Assembly: GCF_009649845.1 (NCBI RefSeq)
Contig: NZ_WJIE01000005.1
Span: forward strand, 496,001-560,000
Direction of reading: 5' to 3'
Length of the DNA stretch: 64,000 bases
From: Polyangium spumosum
GTDB lineage: Bacteria > Myxococcota_A > Polyangia > Polyangiales > Polyangiaceae
Part shown: piece by piece, positions 43,607 through 52,317 of the stretch
Numbering within the stretch: position 1 is the first letter of the stretch
Layout: each line of letters begins with the position of its first letter
Program-made: the position numbers and the translations under genes
The notes under the pieces: model-generated
Databases searched by the model: none
Seen by the model: the letters and a program-made list of their open reading frames with translations, nothing else
What the model was told of the DNA's origin: nothing

Positions 43607-44755
43607 ATGCGAAGGTTCTGGACCGTCCTGTTTGCCGTGACCGCCGCGCTGCACGTGACGTTCGCCGTCGCAGCACACGCGCTCCTCACGCGGGCCGGCG
43701 CGCCGTCGCCGTGGCTCTTCGCGCTCGTGCTCTCCGCGCTGCTCGCCTACACGTTCCGCGGACGGATGCTCCTCGCTTCGGCCGATCGCCCGGTGCCCCG
43801 CCTGCGCCGCCTGCTCGTCGAGGAGCCGTACTACGTGCACTGGTGCGCCCTCGTCGCGGCGCTGCCGATCTGGGTCGCAGGGCTCGCCCTGTCGATGATC
43901 GCGGCCTTCGTGGTCCCCGCGGCGCTCGTGCCCACGTCGGGCACGCTCGCGATCGCGGCGTACGGGCTCGGGCTCGCGCTCGCCGGCTGGGGCGTGTTCG
44001 TGCGGCGGCGCTGGGTCCGCGTGCGGACGATCGACGTGCCCATCCGCGGCCTGCCGCCCGCCTTCGAGGGCTACCGCATCGCCCACCTGTCGGACCTGCA
44101 CATCGGCGCGCTCTGCCCGCGCGAGCACGCAGAGCGCTGGGCCGACACCGTCCGCGCGCTCGACGTCGACCTCGTGGCGCTGACGGGCGATTACGTGACG
44201 AGCGGCGACGCGTTCCACGGCGAGGTCGCCGCGCTCGCGAGCTCGCTGCCGAGCCGCGACGGGGTGATCGCCGTGATGGGCAACCACGACTACTTCGGCG
44301 ACGGCGAGGCGCTCGTGGTGAAGCTGCGCGAGGCCGGCATCGTGGTCCTGCGCAACGAGCGCACGTCGATCGAGCGCAGCGGCGCAGCGCTCGTGATCGC
44401 GGGCGTGGACGACACGTGGTCGCGCCGCGCCGACGTGCGCCGCGCGGTCGACGGACACGAGAGCGGCGCGCCGCTCGTCGTCCTGGCCCACGATCCGCAG
44501 CTCTTCCCGGATCTGTCGGCGCGGGGCGCGTCGCTCGTGCTCTCGGGGCACACGCACTGGGGTCAGGTCGCCGTGCCGTTTTTCTCGACGCGCTGGAACC
44601 TCTCGGCCCGCGTCTACCGCTACCACGCCGACCTCTACCGCGAGGGCGACGCGTGGTTGTACGTGAACCCCGGGCTCGGCACGACGGGGCCGCCGGTGCG
44701 GCTCGGCGCGGCGCCGGAGATCACGATCCTTCGGCTCGGAGCGAAGTCGGCCTGA
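43607..44755 (+). CDS. Metallophosphoesterase with N-terminal membrane segments
   Basis: A 382-residue protein. Four hydrophobic segments within the first about 130 residues (TVLFAVTAALHVTFAV, WLFALVLSALLAYTF, WVAGLALSMIAAFVV, LGLALAGWGVF) put it in the inner membrane. The calcineurin-like catalytic domain follows, with HLSDLHIGALC, TGDYVTSGD, MGNHDYFG, AHDPQL and SGHTHWGQV, all metal ligands intact. It is of the YkuE/TMEM62-like type, which acts on lipid or nucleotide phosphoesters; the substrate is unknown. GGAGG lies only 3 nt before the ATG at 43607, so the preceding GTG at 43604 may also be used. The 3' end overlaps the convergent oxidoreductase by 35 bp. Confidence 0.88.
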   Translation: MRRFWTVLFAVTAALHVTFAVAAHALLTRAGAPSPWLFALVLSALLAYTFRGRMLLASADRPVPRLRRLLVEEPYYVHWCALVAALPIWVAGLALSMIAAFVVPAALVPTSGTLAIAAYGLGLALAGWGVFVRRRWVRVRTIDVPIRGLPPAFEGYRIAHLSDLHIGALCPREHAERWADTVRALDVDLVALTGDYVTSGDAFHGEVAALASSLPSRDGVIAVMGNHDYFGDGEALVVKLREAGIVVLRNERTSIERSGAALVIAGVDDTWSRRADVRRAVDGHESGAPLVVLAHDPQLFPDLSARGASLVLSGHTHWGQVAVPFFSTRWNLSARVYRYHADLYREGDAWLYVNPGLGTTGPPVRLGAAPEITILRLGAKSA

Positions 44756-45689
44756 TCCCGCCGCCGTCGACGAGCACCCGCTCGGCCTTCTCGAGCACCC
44801 GCACGACGACCGCGCCCTCCTCGAACGGCGTACGCGGGACGCGGCGCTCCTCCACGCAACGAAGGAAATGATCGATCTCGACGGCCATCGGCTCACGCCA
44901 GGGGACGCGGATCTCCTCGGTCGGGCCCTCGAAGGAACCATCCGGGCGCCGCGACAAGAAGACCCGATCCGGCGCGCGCACGTCGTCGAGCATCACCACC
45001 GCGGACGAACCCACCACCACGATCCTTCGCTCCTTCGTCGCATGCACGCGCGAGAGCTCGATCCGCGCCGCGAGGCCCGAATACGTGCGCAGCCCGAGAA
45101 CGACCGGATCGCCGTCGGGCCCGCTCGTCGCCTCGATCGACTCGACCCGGAGCGGCTCGATCGCATGCACGATCGAGAGGTCGTGCGGGCCGAGCGACCA
45201 GAGCGCCGGCACCGATCGATCCCCACGAATGGAGAGCCGCGACGCGGCGAGGTGCCGGATCACGCCGAGCGCACCCTCGTGCACCATCGCGACGAGCCGC
45301 TCGACCGCCGGGTGATACCGCAAGAGGTGCCCCACCATCACGACGCGCCCGAGCGCCGCCGCGCGCGTCACACAAGCCTCCGCGTCCGCCGCCGAGAGCG
45401 CGAGCGGCTTCTCGACGAAGACGTCGAGCCCCGCGTCGAGCGCCGCCAGCACGAGCGAGGCATGCGAGCGCGGCGGCGTGGCGATCACCACGGCGCGCGC
45501 GCCGAGCGCGGCGGCCTCCTCCAGGCTCTCGACGATCGCAGCCGTCTTCGCCTTCACGCGCGCCACCTCGCGCCGCGCGGGGCTCGTCTCGGCGACCGCG
45601 ACGAGCTCGGCCCGCGGGCTCTCGCAGAGGACACGCAGGAGGTTTTCGCCCCACGCGCCGCAGCCGACGAGGGCGACGGGTACGGTCAC
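44721..45689 (-). CDS. Gfo/Idh/MocA family NAD(P)-dependent oxidoreductase
   Basis: A 322-residue oxidoreductase with the N-terminal Rossmann motif ALVGCGAWGENLL, VVIATPPRSHASL, the EKPLAL element and a C-terminal substrate-binding part (MVGHLLRYHPA near residue 120-130). The family reduces or oxidises sugars and inositols or acts in sugar antibiotic and cell-surface pathways; the substrate cannot be fixed. The GTG at 45687-45689 has GGGAG 6 nt upstream and was preferred over a TTG four codons earlier. It follows accA by 60 bp on the same strand. Its end overlaps the convergent metallophosphoesterase. Confidence 0.86.
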   Translation of the reverse strand: MTVPVALVGCGAWGENLLRVLCESPRAELVAVAETSPARREVARVKAKTAAIVESLEEAAALGARAVVIATPPRSHASLVLAALDAGLDVFVEKPLALSAADAEACVTRAAALGRVVMVGHLLRYHPAVERLVAMVHEGALGVIRHLAASRLSIRGDRSVPALWSLGPHDLSIVHAIEPLRVESIEATSGPDGDPVVLGLRTYSGLAARIELSRVHATKERRIVVVGSSAVVMLDDVRAPDRVFLSRRPDGSFEGPTEEIRVPWREPMAVEIDHFLRCVEERRVPRTPFEEGAVVVRVLEKAERVLVDGGGIRPTSLRAEGS

Positions 45690-45749
45690 GGCCGCTCCCA
45701 AGCGAAACGCATCCGCCGCGTATAGCGCCCTCCCGCCGCGCGGGAAAGG

Positions 45750-46697
45750 TCAGGCGAGGAAAGACCCGAGCGCGCGGAAGCGCTGATACCGATCGTCGAC
45801 GAGCTCGTCCCCCGTGAGCCCGTCGAGCGAGGTGAGCGTCTGCCAGAGCGCGACGTCGAGCATACGCGCGGCCTCGTCGTGGTCCTGATGCGCGCCGCCC
45901 GTCGGCTCCTCCACGACGGCGTCGACCACGCCGAGCTGCAGGAGCTCGGGCGCGGTGATCTTGAGCTGCGCCGCCGCTTCGTCCGCGCGCGCGCCGTCGT
46001 TCCAGAGGATCGCCGCGCAGCCCTCGGGCGAGATGACCGAGTAACAACCAAACTCGAGCACGAGCACGCGGTTGGCCACGCCGAGCGCGAGCGCGCCGCC
46101 CGATCCACCCTCGCCGATGATCGTCGCGACGATCGGCACGCGCGCCCTCGCCATGGCCGCGAGCGCCGCGCCGATGGCCTCGCTCTGCCCGCGCTCCTCG
46201 GCGCCGATGCCGGGATACGCGCCGGGCGTGTCGATGAACGTGAGCACGGGCAGGCCAAACTTGTCGGCGAGCTCGTACATGCGGATCGCCTTCCGGTAGC
46301 CCTCGGGGTGGGGCATGCCGAAGTTGCGCTTCACGTTCTCCTTGGTGCCGCGCCCCTTCTGGTGGCCGACCACGACGACGCTGCGGCCGTGAAACGACGC
46401 GAGCCCCGCGACGATCGACGGATCCTCGGCGAAGCGACGATCCCCTTTGAGCTCGACCCAGCCGGTGAAGAGGCGCTTGACGTAGTCGAGCGTGTAGGGC
46501 CGGTTCGCGTGGCGCGAGAGCTGGACCTTCTGGATCGGCGTGAGGTCCGCGAAGATCTCGCGCGCGAGCCGCGACGTCTTCTCTTCGAGGCGCGCGAGCT
46601 CAGGTTCGAACCTGCGATCCGACGCAGCGAGCGCCCGCAGCGCCCGCACCTTCTCGACCAGATCGGCGATCGGCTTCTCGAACGGCAGCACGAACAT
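45750..46697 (-). CDS. accA: Acetyl-CoA carboxylase carboxyltransferase subunit alpha
   Basis: A 315-residue protein that pairs with AccD to transfer carboxyl from biotin to acetyl-CoA in fatty-acid synthesis. It shows the AccA features: LEEKTSRLAREIFADLTPIQKVQL, in part, RPYTLDY, ELKGDRRFAED, GRGTKENVKRNFGMPHPEGYRKA, IDTPGAYPGI and EGGSGGALAL. The length and order match the family. accD is not in the window, so the partner is elsewhere. The cyclase gene upstream ends 13 bp before the ATG at 46695-46697, which suggests one transcript although the functions are not obviously linked. Confidence 0.95.
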   Translation of the reverse strand: MFVLPFEKPIADLVEKVRALRALAASDRRFEPELARLEEKTSRLAREIFADLTPIQKVQLSRHANRPYTLDYVKRLFTGWVELKGDRRFAEDPSIVAGLASFHGRSVVVVGHQKGRGTKENVKRNFGMPHPEGYRKAIRMYELADKFGLPVLTFIDTPGAYPGIGAEERGQSEAIGAALAAMARARVPIVATIIGEGGSGGALALGVANRVLVLEFGCYSVISPEGCAAILWNDGARADEAAAQLKITAPELLQLGVVDAVVEEPTGGAHQDHDEAARMLDVALWQTLTSLDGLTGDELVDDRYQRFRALGSFLA

Positions 46698-46710
46698 GAC
46701 GAGCTCGGGT

Positions 46711-48690
46711 CTACTCCGAGATCGTCGGCTCGGCGATGAGGTTCGCGGGGACCTGCGCCGACGTGGCTGGACGGATCACGTTGAAGACGCGCAGCGGCTT
46801 CTCCTTGCCCTTCACCTTCGCCGACGGGAGCTCCTCCGTCTCGAACCGACCCGCGAGCCGGTCGTGCGTCATCTCGCTGACCACGATCTGTCCGGCCAGC
46901 GCCACCGAGCAGAGGCGGGCCGAGGTGTTCGCGGTGTCGCCGATGACCGTGTACGAGAGCGCCTTGGAGCTGCCGATGTACCCCGCGACGAGCGGGCCCG
47001 TGTGGATGCCGATGCCGATGGCGAGCGGGGCGAGGTCACGCTCGAGGCGCCTCCGGTTGAAATCGCCGAGGACCTCCCCCATCTCCAGCGCGCAGAACAC
47101 GCTGCGGATCGCGTCGTCGGGGTGGATCACGGGCGCGCCCCAGATGGCCATGATCCCGTCGCCCATGAACTTGTCGAGCGTGCCCTCGTACTTGAAGATC
47201 GTGTCCACCATGAGCTCGAAGTACTCGTTGAGCATGTCGACGAGCTCTTCGGGCGGGGTGTTCTCGCTCATCGCGGTGAAGCCGCGGATGTCGCTGTTGA
47301 AGACCGTGCACTCCTCGACGCGCTGACCGCCGAGGCGCACCTCGAGCTGGCCGCTCATCACGCGCTCGGCGATGTTCGGCGAGAGCAGCCGCGAGAAGCG
47401 CTCCCGGGCGATGATCTCGTTCTCGATCTTCTTCCCGAGGATGTTGATCTCGATGAACATCGAGGCCTGATGGGCCACGGCCACCACGAGCTCGAGGTCC
47501 TTCGGCTGGAACTGCGCGAGCGTCTCCGAGTCGAGCCAGAGCACGCCGAGCACGTCCTGCGAGTTGTTCGGCGCGACGAGCGGCACGACGATCGCCGAGC
47601 TGATCCGGTTCAGGATCATGCTCTTGCCCTTGGAGGCCGCAAAATCCATCGCCGCGTCGTGCGTGAGGACGGCCGCGCGCTCCTTGACCACGTGGTTCAG
47701 GATCGTCGACGAGACGCTGATCGGCGCCGTCGTGCCGTCGCGGCGCTGCGAGGCGCGCGGCGTGAGCTCGCCGTTGTCGTCGCGGAGGAAGATGACGCCG
47801 CGATCGGCGCGGATGAACTTGAAGATGCTCGCGAGGATCTTGTCGAGCAGCTTCGAGGTGTCGCGCTCGGAGGCGATCTCGCGCGAGAGCTCGTGCGACA
47901 AGCGCAGCCGCTCGTAGTCGGCGCGGAGCTGGTTCAGGTCGCTCGCGAGGCGGTCGAAGGGCAAGAAGCCCTTCTCCACCGCGGCGATCTGCGTGCCGAT
48001 CTGGCGCGCTTGATCGTTGAGGTCGATCCGCGTGCCCTGCGCGACGTAGGAGTGCGGGCCCGTGACGAACGTGTGCGCGCCCGAGCCCCTCCCCATCATC
48101 GTGAGGTTGGGGCTCGCGTTCGGGATGCCGAGCGCCGGGTTCGGCGCAGGCAACCCAGGACCGCCGGGGCGCGAACCCAAATTCGGCGGCTGCGGACCCA
48201 CGGGCCGCGGCGGCATCGGCGGCGGCGCGAAGGCCCCTTGCGGCGGACGATTCGCGGTCGCCGCGGGCACCGCCGGCAGCACGTGGGCCGACTGTGCAAG
48301 CGGAGACGGCGCGACGGGGGCCGGCTGCGGCGTGGCGGCCCAGGCTTGCTGCGGCGCGGGCGCGGGCGCGGGCGGCGGCCCCCCTGCGGTCCCCGCGACG
48401 GGCGACGGCGTGTCGTCGAAGCGACCCCGCGTCGATCCGAGGGCGATCTCGTCGCCGTGCTTCAGGGGAGCCTCGCCGCGGACCCGCTCGTTGTTGATGA
48501 ACGTCCCGTTCAAGCTGCCCAGATCACGCAGGTAAAACTGCGCCCCGCGGAGCTCGATGATGCAGTGCTCCTTGGAGACGATCTTGTCGAGAAGCTGGAT
48601 CGAGTTGTTGGGGTGGCGCCCCAACGAGTTCACGGGCCGCAGCTCGATGGCCTGCTGCCCTTCGGCGGTCTGCAGGATCAGTCGAGCCAT
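46711..48690 (-). CDS. FHA-GAF-class III adenylate cyclase
   Basis: A 659-residue cytoplasmic signalling protein. The FHA domain (about 20-80) has SLGRHPNNSIQL, VSKEHC and LGSLNGTFIN, the phosphothreonine-binding residues. A Pro/Ala-rich linker of about 120 residues follows. A GAF domain (about 270-400) has ILASIFKFIRADRGVIFL, in part. The class III cyclase domain contains the metal Asp residues in FNSDIRGFT and KFMGDGIMAIWG, and VIGDTANTSARL. The Lys and Asp at the purine-contact positions favour ATP over GTP. Phosphorylation by the local kinases may be read by the FHA domain (inference). The ATG at 48688-48690 lacks a clear SD. Confidence 0.9.
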   Translation of the reverse strand: MARLILQTAEGQQAIELRPVNSLGRHPNNSIQLLDKIVSKEHCIIELRGAQFYLRDLGSLNGTFINNERVRGEAPLKHGDEIALGSTRGRFDDTPSPVAGTAGGPPPAPAPAPQQAWAATPQPAPVAPSPLAQSAHVLPAVPAATANRPPQGAFAPPPMPPRPVGPQPPNLGSRPGGPGLPAPNPALGIPNASPNLTMMGRGSGAHTFVTGPHSYVAQGTRIDLNDQARQIGTQIAAVEKGFLPFDRLASDLNQLRADYERLRLSHELSREIASERDTSKLLDKILASIFKFIRADRGVIFLRDDNGELTPRASQRRDGTTAPISVSSTILNHVVKERAAVLTHDAAMDFAASKGKSMILNRISSAIVVPLVAPNNSQDVLGVLWLDSETLAQFQPKDLELVVAVAHQASMFIEINILGKKIENEIIARERFSRLLSPNIAERVMSGQLEVRLGGQRVEECTVFNSDIRGFTAMSENTPPEELVDMLNEYFELMVDTIFKYEGTLDKFMGDGIMAIWGAPVIHPDDAIRSVFCALEMGEVLGDFNRRRLERDLAPLAIGIGIHTGPLVAGYIGSSKALSYTVIGDTANTSARLCSVALAGQIVVSEMTHDRLAGRFETEELPSAKVKGKEKPLRVFNVIRPATSAQVPANLIAEPTISE

Positions 48691-48867
48691 CAGGTGAGCC
48701 GTTGCGCTTGCATTCCGACAACCACGGGAGGCCCTGCCCGCACAAAAGGCAGACGGCCGCCGAACCGGTACGCGAAGAAGTGTATTCCTTCTCCAGGGAT
48801 TAAGCGAGAGGTTCGACGCGCCGATCGTCCCTTCCCCCCCCGCGGCCCCTGGGCTAGGGCCGAAACC

Positions 48868-50379
48868 ATGGCCGCCGACCTTCTGCTCGCGATCGATCAA
48901 GGGACGACCGGGACGACCTCCCTCGTGCTCGACACAGAAGGGACCACACGCGGACGCGCGACGCGCGAGTTCCCGCAGCACTTTCCCCGCCCCGGCCTCG
49001 TCGAGCACGAGCCCGAGGACATCTGGCAAAGCGTGCTCGAATCGGTGGAGGCCGCGCTCGCCTCGGCCTCGATCAAGGGCGACCGCATCGCCGCCGTCGG
49101 CATCACGAACCAGCGCGAGACCACGCTCGTCTGGCAACGCGCGACCGACAAGCCCATCCACCGCGCGATCGTCTGGCAAGACCGGCGCACCGCCGATACG
49201 TGCGCGCTCCTGCGCGAGCGCGGCCACGAGCCCGACGTGAAACGGACGACCGGGCTCGTGCTCGATCCGTACTTCGCCGGCACGAAGCTCACCTGGTTGC
49301 TCGACAACGTCGACGGCGCCCGCGAGCGCGCCGAGCGCGGCGAGCTCGCCTTCGGCACCATCGACAGCTACCTCGTCTGGCGCCTGTCCGGCGGCGCGAT
49401 GGGCGGCTCGCCCGTGCACGCGACCGACGTGACGAACGCCTCGCGCACGCTGCTCATGAGCCTCGAGACGCTCGACTGGGACGCCGAGATGCTCGCGCTC
49501 TTCCGCGCCCCGCGCTCGGTGCTGCCGAAGATCGTCGACTCGGCCGGGCTCATCGCGAAGACGCATGGATTCCCGCACCTGCCCGACGGCGTGCCGATCA
49601 CGGGCATCGCCGGCGATCAACAAGCCGCGCTCTTCGGTCAGGCCTGCTTCGACACGGGCGACGCGAAATGCACCTACGGCACGGGCGCCTTCGTCCTCGT
49701 CAACATCGGCGAAAAGCCCATCACGAGCCGCTTCGGCTTGCTCACGACCGTAGGCTGGAAGGTGGGGAGCGAGGTCGTCTTCGCCCTCGAAGGCAGCGCC
49801 TTCATCGCGGGCGCGGCCGTGCAATGGCTGCGCGACGGGCTCGGCATCATCCGCAGCGCGGCCGAGATCGAGCCGCTCGCCGCGAGCGTGCCCTCGAGCG
49901 AAGGCGTGACGTTCGTGCCCGCGCTCTCGGGCCTCGGCGCGCCGTACTGGGATGCGAACGCGCGCGGGATCATCCACGGCATCACGCGCGGCACGACGAA
50001 GGCGCACCTCGCGCGCGCCACGCTCGAGGGCATCGCGCTCGAAGTGACGGACCTGCTCCGCGCGATGGGCGACGACCTCGGCAAGCCCCTCGGCCGCATG
50101 CGCGTCGACGGCGGCGCCGCGAACAACGACCTGCTCATGCAGTACCAGGCCGACACGGCGGCCCTCACGATCGAGCGCCCCATCGAGCTCGAGTCGACCG
50201 CCCGCGGCGCCGCCATGCTCGCGGGCGTGGGCGCCGGCCTCTTCCGCGGCATGCGCGACGCGGCCCGGATGTCCCGGGTCGAGCGGACGTTCGAGGTCGC
50301 GATGTCCGCAAACGAGCGCAAAACCCACCTCGACCGCTGGTCCGACGCCGTCGCCCGCGCCCGCTCGTCGCGCGGTTGA
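48868..50379 (+). CDS. glpK: Glycerol kinase
   Basis: A 503-residue FGGY-family kinase that converts glycerol to glycerol-3-phosphate. LLAIDQGTTGTTSLV is the N-terminal phosphate-binding motif, ITNQRETTLVWQ and YFAGTKLTWLLDN are typical of GlpK, GIAGDQQAALFGQ carries the catalytic Asp and TYGTGAFVLVN the second phosphate motif. The C-terminal FGGY-type end is complete. No glpF or glpD is adjacent. The gene is divergent from the cyclase with 177 bp between them; that gap holds a 5-bp hairpin (AGAAG...CTTCT) but no clear promoter. The start ATG at 48868 has GGGC about 9 nt upstream. Confidence 0.94.
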   Translation: MAADLLLAIDQGTTGTTSLVLDTEGTTRGRATREFPQHFPRPGLVEHEPEDIWQSVLESVEAALASASIKGDRIAAVGITNQRETTLVWQRATDKPIHRAIVWQDRRTADTCALLRERGHEPDVKRTTGLVLDPYFAGTKLTWLLDNVDGARERAERGELAFGTIDSYLVWRLSGGAMGGSPVHATDVTNASRTLLMSLETLDWDAEMLALFRAPRSVLPKIVDSAGLIAKTHGFPHLPDGVPITGIAGDQQAALFGQACFDTGDAKCTYGTGAFVLVNIGEKPITSRFGLLTTVGWKVGSEVVFALEGSAFIAGAAVQWLRDGLGIIRSAAEIEPLAASVPSSEGVTFVPALSGLGAPYWDANARGIIHGITRGTTKAHLARATLEGIALEVTDLLRAMGDDLGKPLGRMRVDGGAANNDLLMQYQADTAALTIERPIELESTARGAAMLAGVGAGLFRGMRDAARMSRVERTFEVAMSANERKTHLDRWSDAVARARSSRG

Positions 50380-50656
50380 CGAATTTTCGACGCTTCATTT
50401 TCCCCGCCCCGGACAGACCAGCTCCGGCCAGATACGCTCGTCCGTTCGCTTTACGAGCATTTCCGGCGCGAACCTGCTACTTCGCTGTTTTCGGGGACAA
50501 GAAGTGGGACGCTTGGCAAGCTGGCGCACCGGGCGCCTGGGACGAACCGGTCACGGCGAAGCCCATCGCACGGAGATGGCCGAGCTTCCGGCCTGGGGAA
50601 CAGGCACTATGTTGCGAGAGTTCACCCCAAAGCGACCTCACAGAGCGTAAAATTCT
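50380..50656. other. Intergenic region upstream of the UPF0158 gene
   Basis: This 277-bp gap follows glpK. No open frame with protein character, RNA gene or terminator was recognised. It is somewhat less GC-rich than its surroundings just before the UPF0158 start (AAAATTCT) and may hold that gene's promoter. Confidence 0.4.
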
Positions 50657-51550
50657 ATGTCAACGGAGAGCTCCCGTTCTCACTTGGTTCCCCTGCAGAG
50701 GCCCGGCCGGCCCGCCACACGTCGGGTCGTGTCGCTCGATGAGGAGGAAATGCCGAAGCCTGAAAATCCTTCCACCTCGGGGGTGGTCTACCGGGACATC
50801 CCGATCGATTGGGAGGCGCTGGAGGACGCGTTCGAGAACAACGCGCCCGAGGTCCACTCTTACCTTCACCTCGTGACGGGTGACGTCCTGCGCGTCGTCG
50901 ACGGAGTCGCGGACCCGCAGATGCACGCGCGCATCGCGGCCGATCCGAACTACCTCCGCATCGACCCGGTGAGCTCCCGCGAGCAATACCGCTGGATGGA
51001 GCGCTTCATCCCGATGGTGGAGGACCCGGAGCTGCAGGGAAAGCTGACGCAAGCGATCGACGGAAAAGGCGCCTTCCGACGCTTCAAGGACGTGCTGATG
51101 AGCTACGGCCCGGAGCGCGAGCGCTGGTTCTCGTTCCGCAGCGAGCGGCTCCGCATCTTCATGGAAGCGTGGCTGAACGCGCACGCGCTGAACCCGATCG
51201 CGCGCCCCGTGTGGGTGCCCGAGCAGCCGCCCTCACGCAGCGAAGGATCAGCCGCCGCGGACACCGCCGCGCCCGTCCCGAGCACGCGCGAGCGTGGTGA
51301 CGAGCCGCCGCGCGAGCTGCGCCGCGGAAAGAGCGTGGAGACGCTGCGCAAGAACCTGCGCGACATCGCCGACGCCCTCGGCCCGCGCGACCTCGACACG
51401 CTCACGGCCTTCGCGGAGTTCCTGAAGGCCCGTCGCGCCGCTCGCTCGTTCGCCCATCATTACGAGGGCAGCCACGCGCACACCGAAGAAGAGCCCGCCC
51501 CCGCCTCGCAAGAGATCGTCGGCGGCGAAGCGCGCTCCGCTTCGTCCTGA
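50657..51550 (+). CDS. UPF0158 family protein
   Basis: A 297-residue protein whose first 175 residues match the UPF0158 pattern: VYRDIPIDWEALEDAFENN, in part, then YLHLVTGDVLRVVDG, YRWMERFIPMVEDPELQGKL, KGAFRRFKDVLMSYGPERERWFSF and RIFMEAWL. The remaining about 120 residues are low-complexity apart from a helical stretch. The function of the family is unknown. The start is the ATG at 50657-50659; an ATG at 50750 preceded by GGAGGAA is a shorter alternative close to the family's usual start. Cytoplasmic. Confidence 0.8.
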   Translation: MSTESSRSHLVPLQRPGRPATRRVVSLDEEEMPKPENPSTSGVVYRDIPIDWEALEDAFENNAPEVHSYLHLVTGDVLRVVDGVADPQMHARIAADPNYLRIDPVSSREQYRWMERFIPMVEDPELQGKLTQAIDGKGAFRRFKDVLMSYGPERERWFSFRSERLRIFMEAWLNAHALNPIARPVWVPEQPPSRSEGSAAADTAAPVPSTRERGDEPPRELRRGKSVETLRKNLRDIADALGPRDLDTLTAFAEFLKARRAARSFAHHYEGSHAHTEEEPAPASQEIVGGEARSASS

Positions 51551-51559
51551 GCCTCCGAT

Positions 51560-52288
51560 CTAACGAGATCGTACGATCGTGACCGTCACGCGTGAACGCG
51601 CGGTCTGGTAGTAACTCGCGATCGCATCGCCGAGCCTCCGCGCCACGACCCACCGACCCAGCGCGACCGAGACCTGCTCGTACGGGCGACCCGTGAAGGG
51701 CGTGGTGCCCGTGCGCAAGAGCGCGCGCAGCTCCGGGTCGCTCGGCGCGAGCATCGGCGCGACCATGCGGTCGAGGTAGAGGCTCGCGCGCGCCTGGCGC
51801 CGGAGGAGCGCGTCGATCTCGTCCGAGCCGATCCCCTCCGCCCTGGCCGCGGCGATGAGCTTGTCCCGTCCACGCACGCGTTGCTCGAGCACCGCGCGCG
51901 CGGACTCGGCGCGGATCGCGATCTCCTTGGCGTCGGGCGCAGGCAGGATGGGCAGGTTCGCGAGCAGCGTCTCGGCGATGTGGCGATCGAGCGCGCCGCG
52001 GACGTGGCGATCGGTGAAGGGCGCCGGATCCGGATCCGGATCGGCCATGGCCTCGATACGCGCCTCGAACGCGAGCTCGCGCTCGTAGACGAACTGCGGA
52101 CGCGTGACGCCGCCCGTCTCGGGCGCATGCCACCGGACGACCACACGATCGAGGAGCGCAGGCTTCGCCTCGGTCTGCGCGCCCGCAGGCGCGGCAGGCG
52201 CGAGCGCGGCAAGGACGACGACGAGGAGGACGGCCAGGCGCATCGAGGACATCGAGGAGCGAACCATACCGCGGGCGCGGTGCTCCAT
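51560..52288 (-). CDS. Secreted protein resembling the N-terminal domain of SurA-type chaperones
   Basis: A 242-residue protein with a signal peptide (RLAVLLVVVLAALAPAAPAGAQ). The mature part is helical, with a region beginning PALLDRVVVRW and FEARIEAM, then ILPAPDAKEIAIRAES and LLRRQARASLYLDRMVAP. The plan resembles the N-terminal chaperone domain of SurA or other peptidyl-prolyl isomerases but no isomerase domain follows, so it may be a stand-alone chaperone-like protein (low certainty). Several ATGs compete for the start between 52243 and 52288 and none has a clear SD; all give the same mature protein. The BMP receptor gene starts 29 bp away, divergent. Confidence 0.6.
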   Translation of the reverse strand: MEHRARGMVRSSMSSMRLAVLLVVVLAALAPAAPAGAQTEAKPALLDRVVVRWHAPETGGVTRPQFVYERELAFEARIEAMADPDPDPAPFTDRHVRGALDRHIAETLLANLPILPAPDAKEIAIRAESARAVLEQRVRGRDKLIAAARAEGIGSDEIDALLRRQARASLYLDRMVAPMLAPSDPELRALLRTGTTPFTGRPYEQVSVALGRWVVARRLGDAIASYYQTARSRVTVTIVRSR

Positions 52289-52317
52289 CGAGGGCGCCTC
52301 TGCGCTAGCCTCGGTTC

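Noticed and set aside
46540-48867. About 780-codon N-terminal extension of the glycerol kinase frame
   Set aside because: The extension runs over the antisense of the cyclase and accA genes. Glycerol kinases begin with the LLAIDQGTTG motif, which matches the ATG at 48868.
48691-50328. Upstream extension of the cyclase frame to 50328
   Set aside because: It lies opposite glpK with no family match. The FHA domain begins directly after the ATG at 48690.
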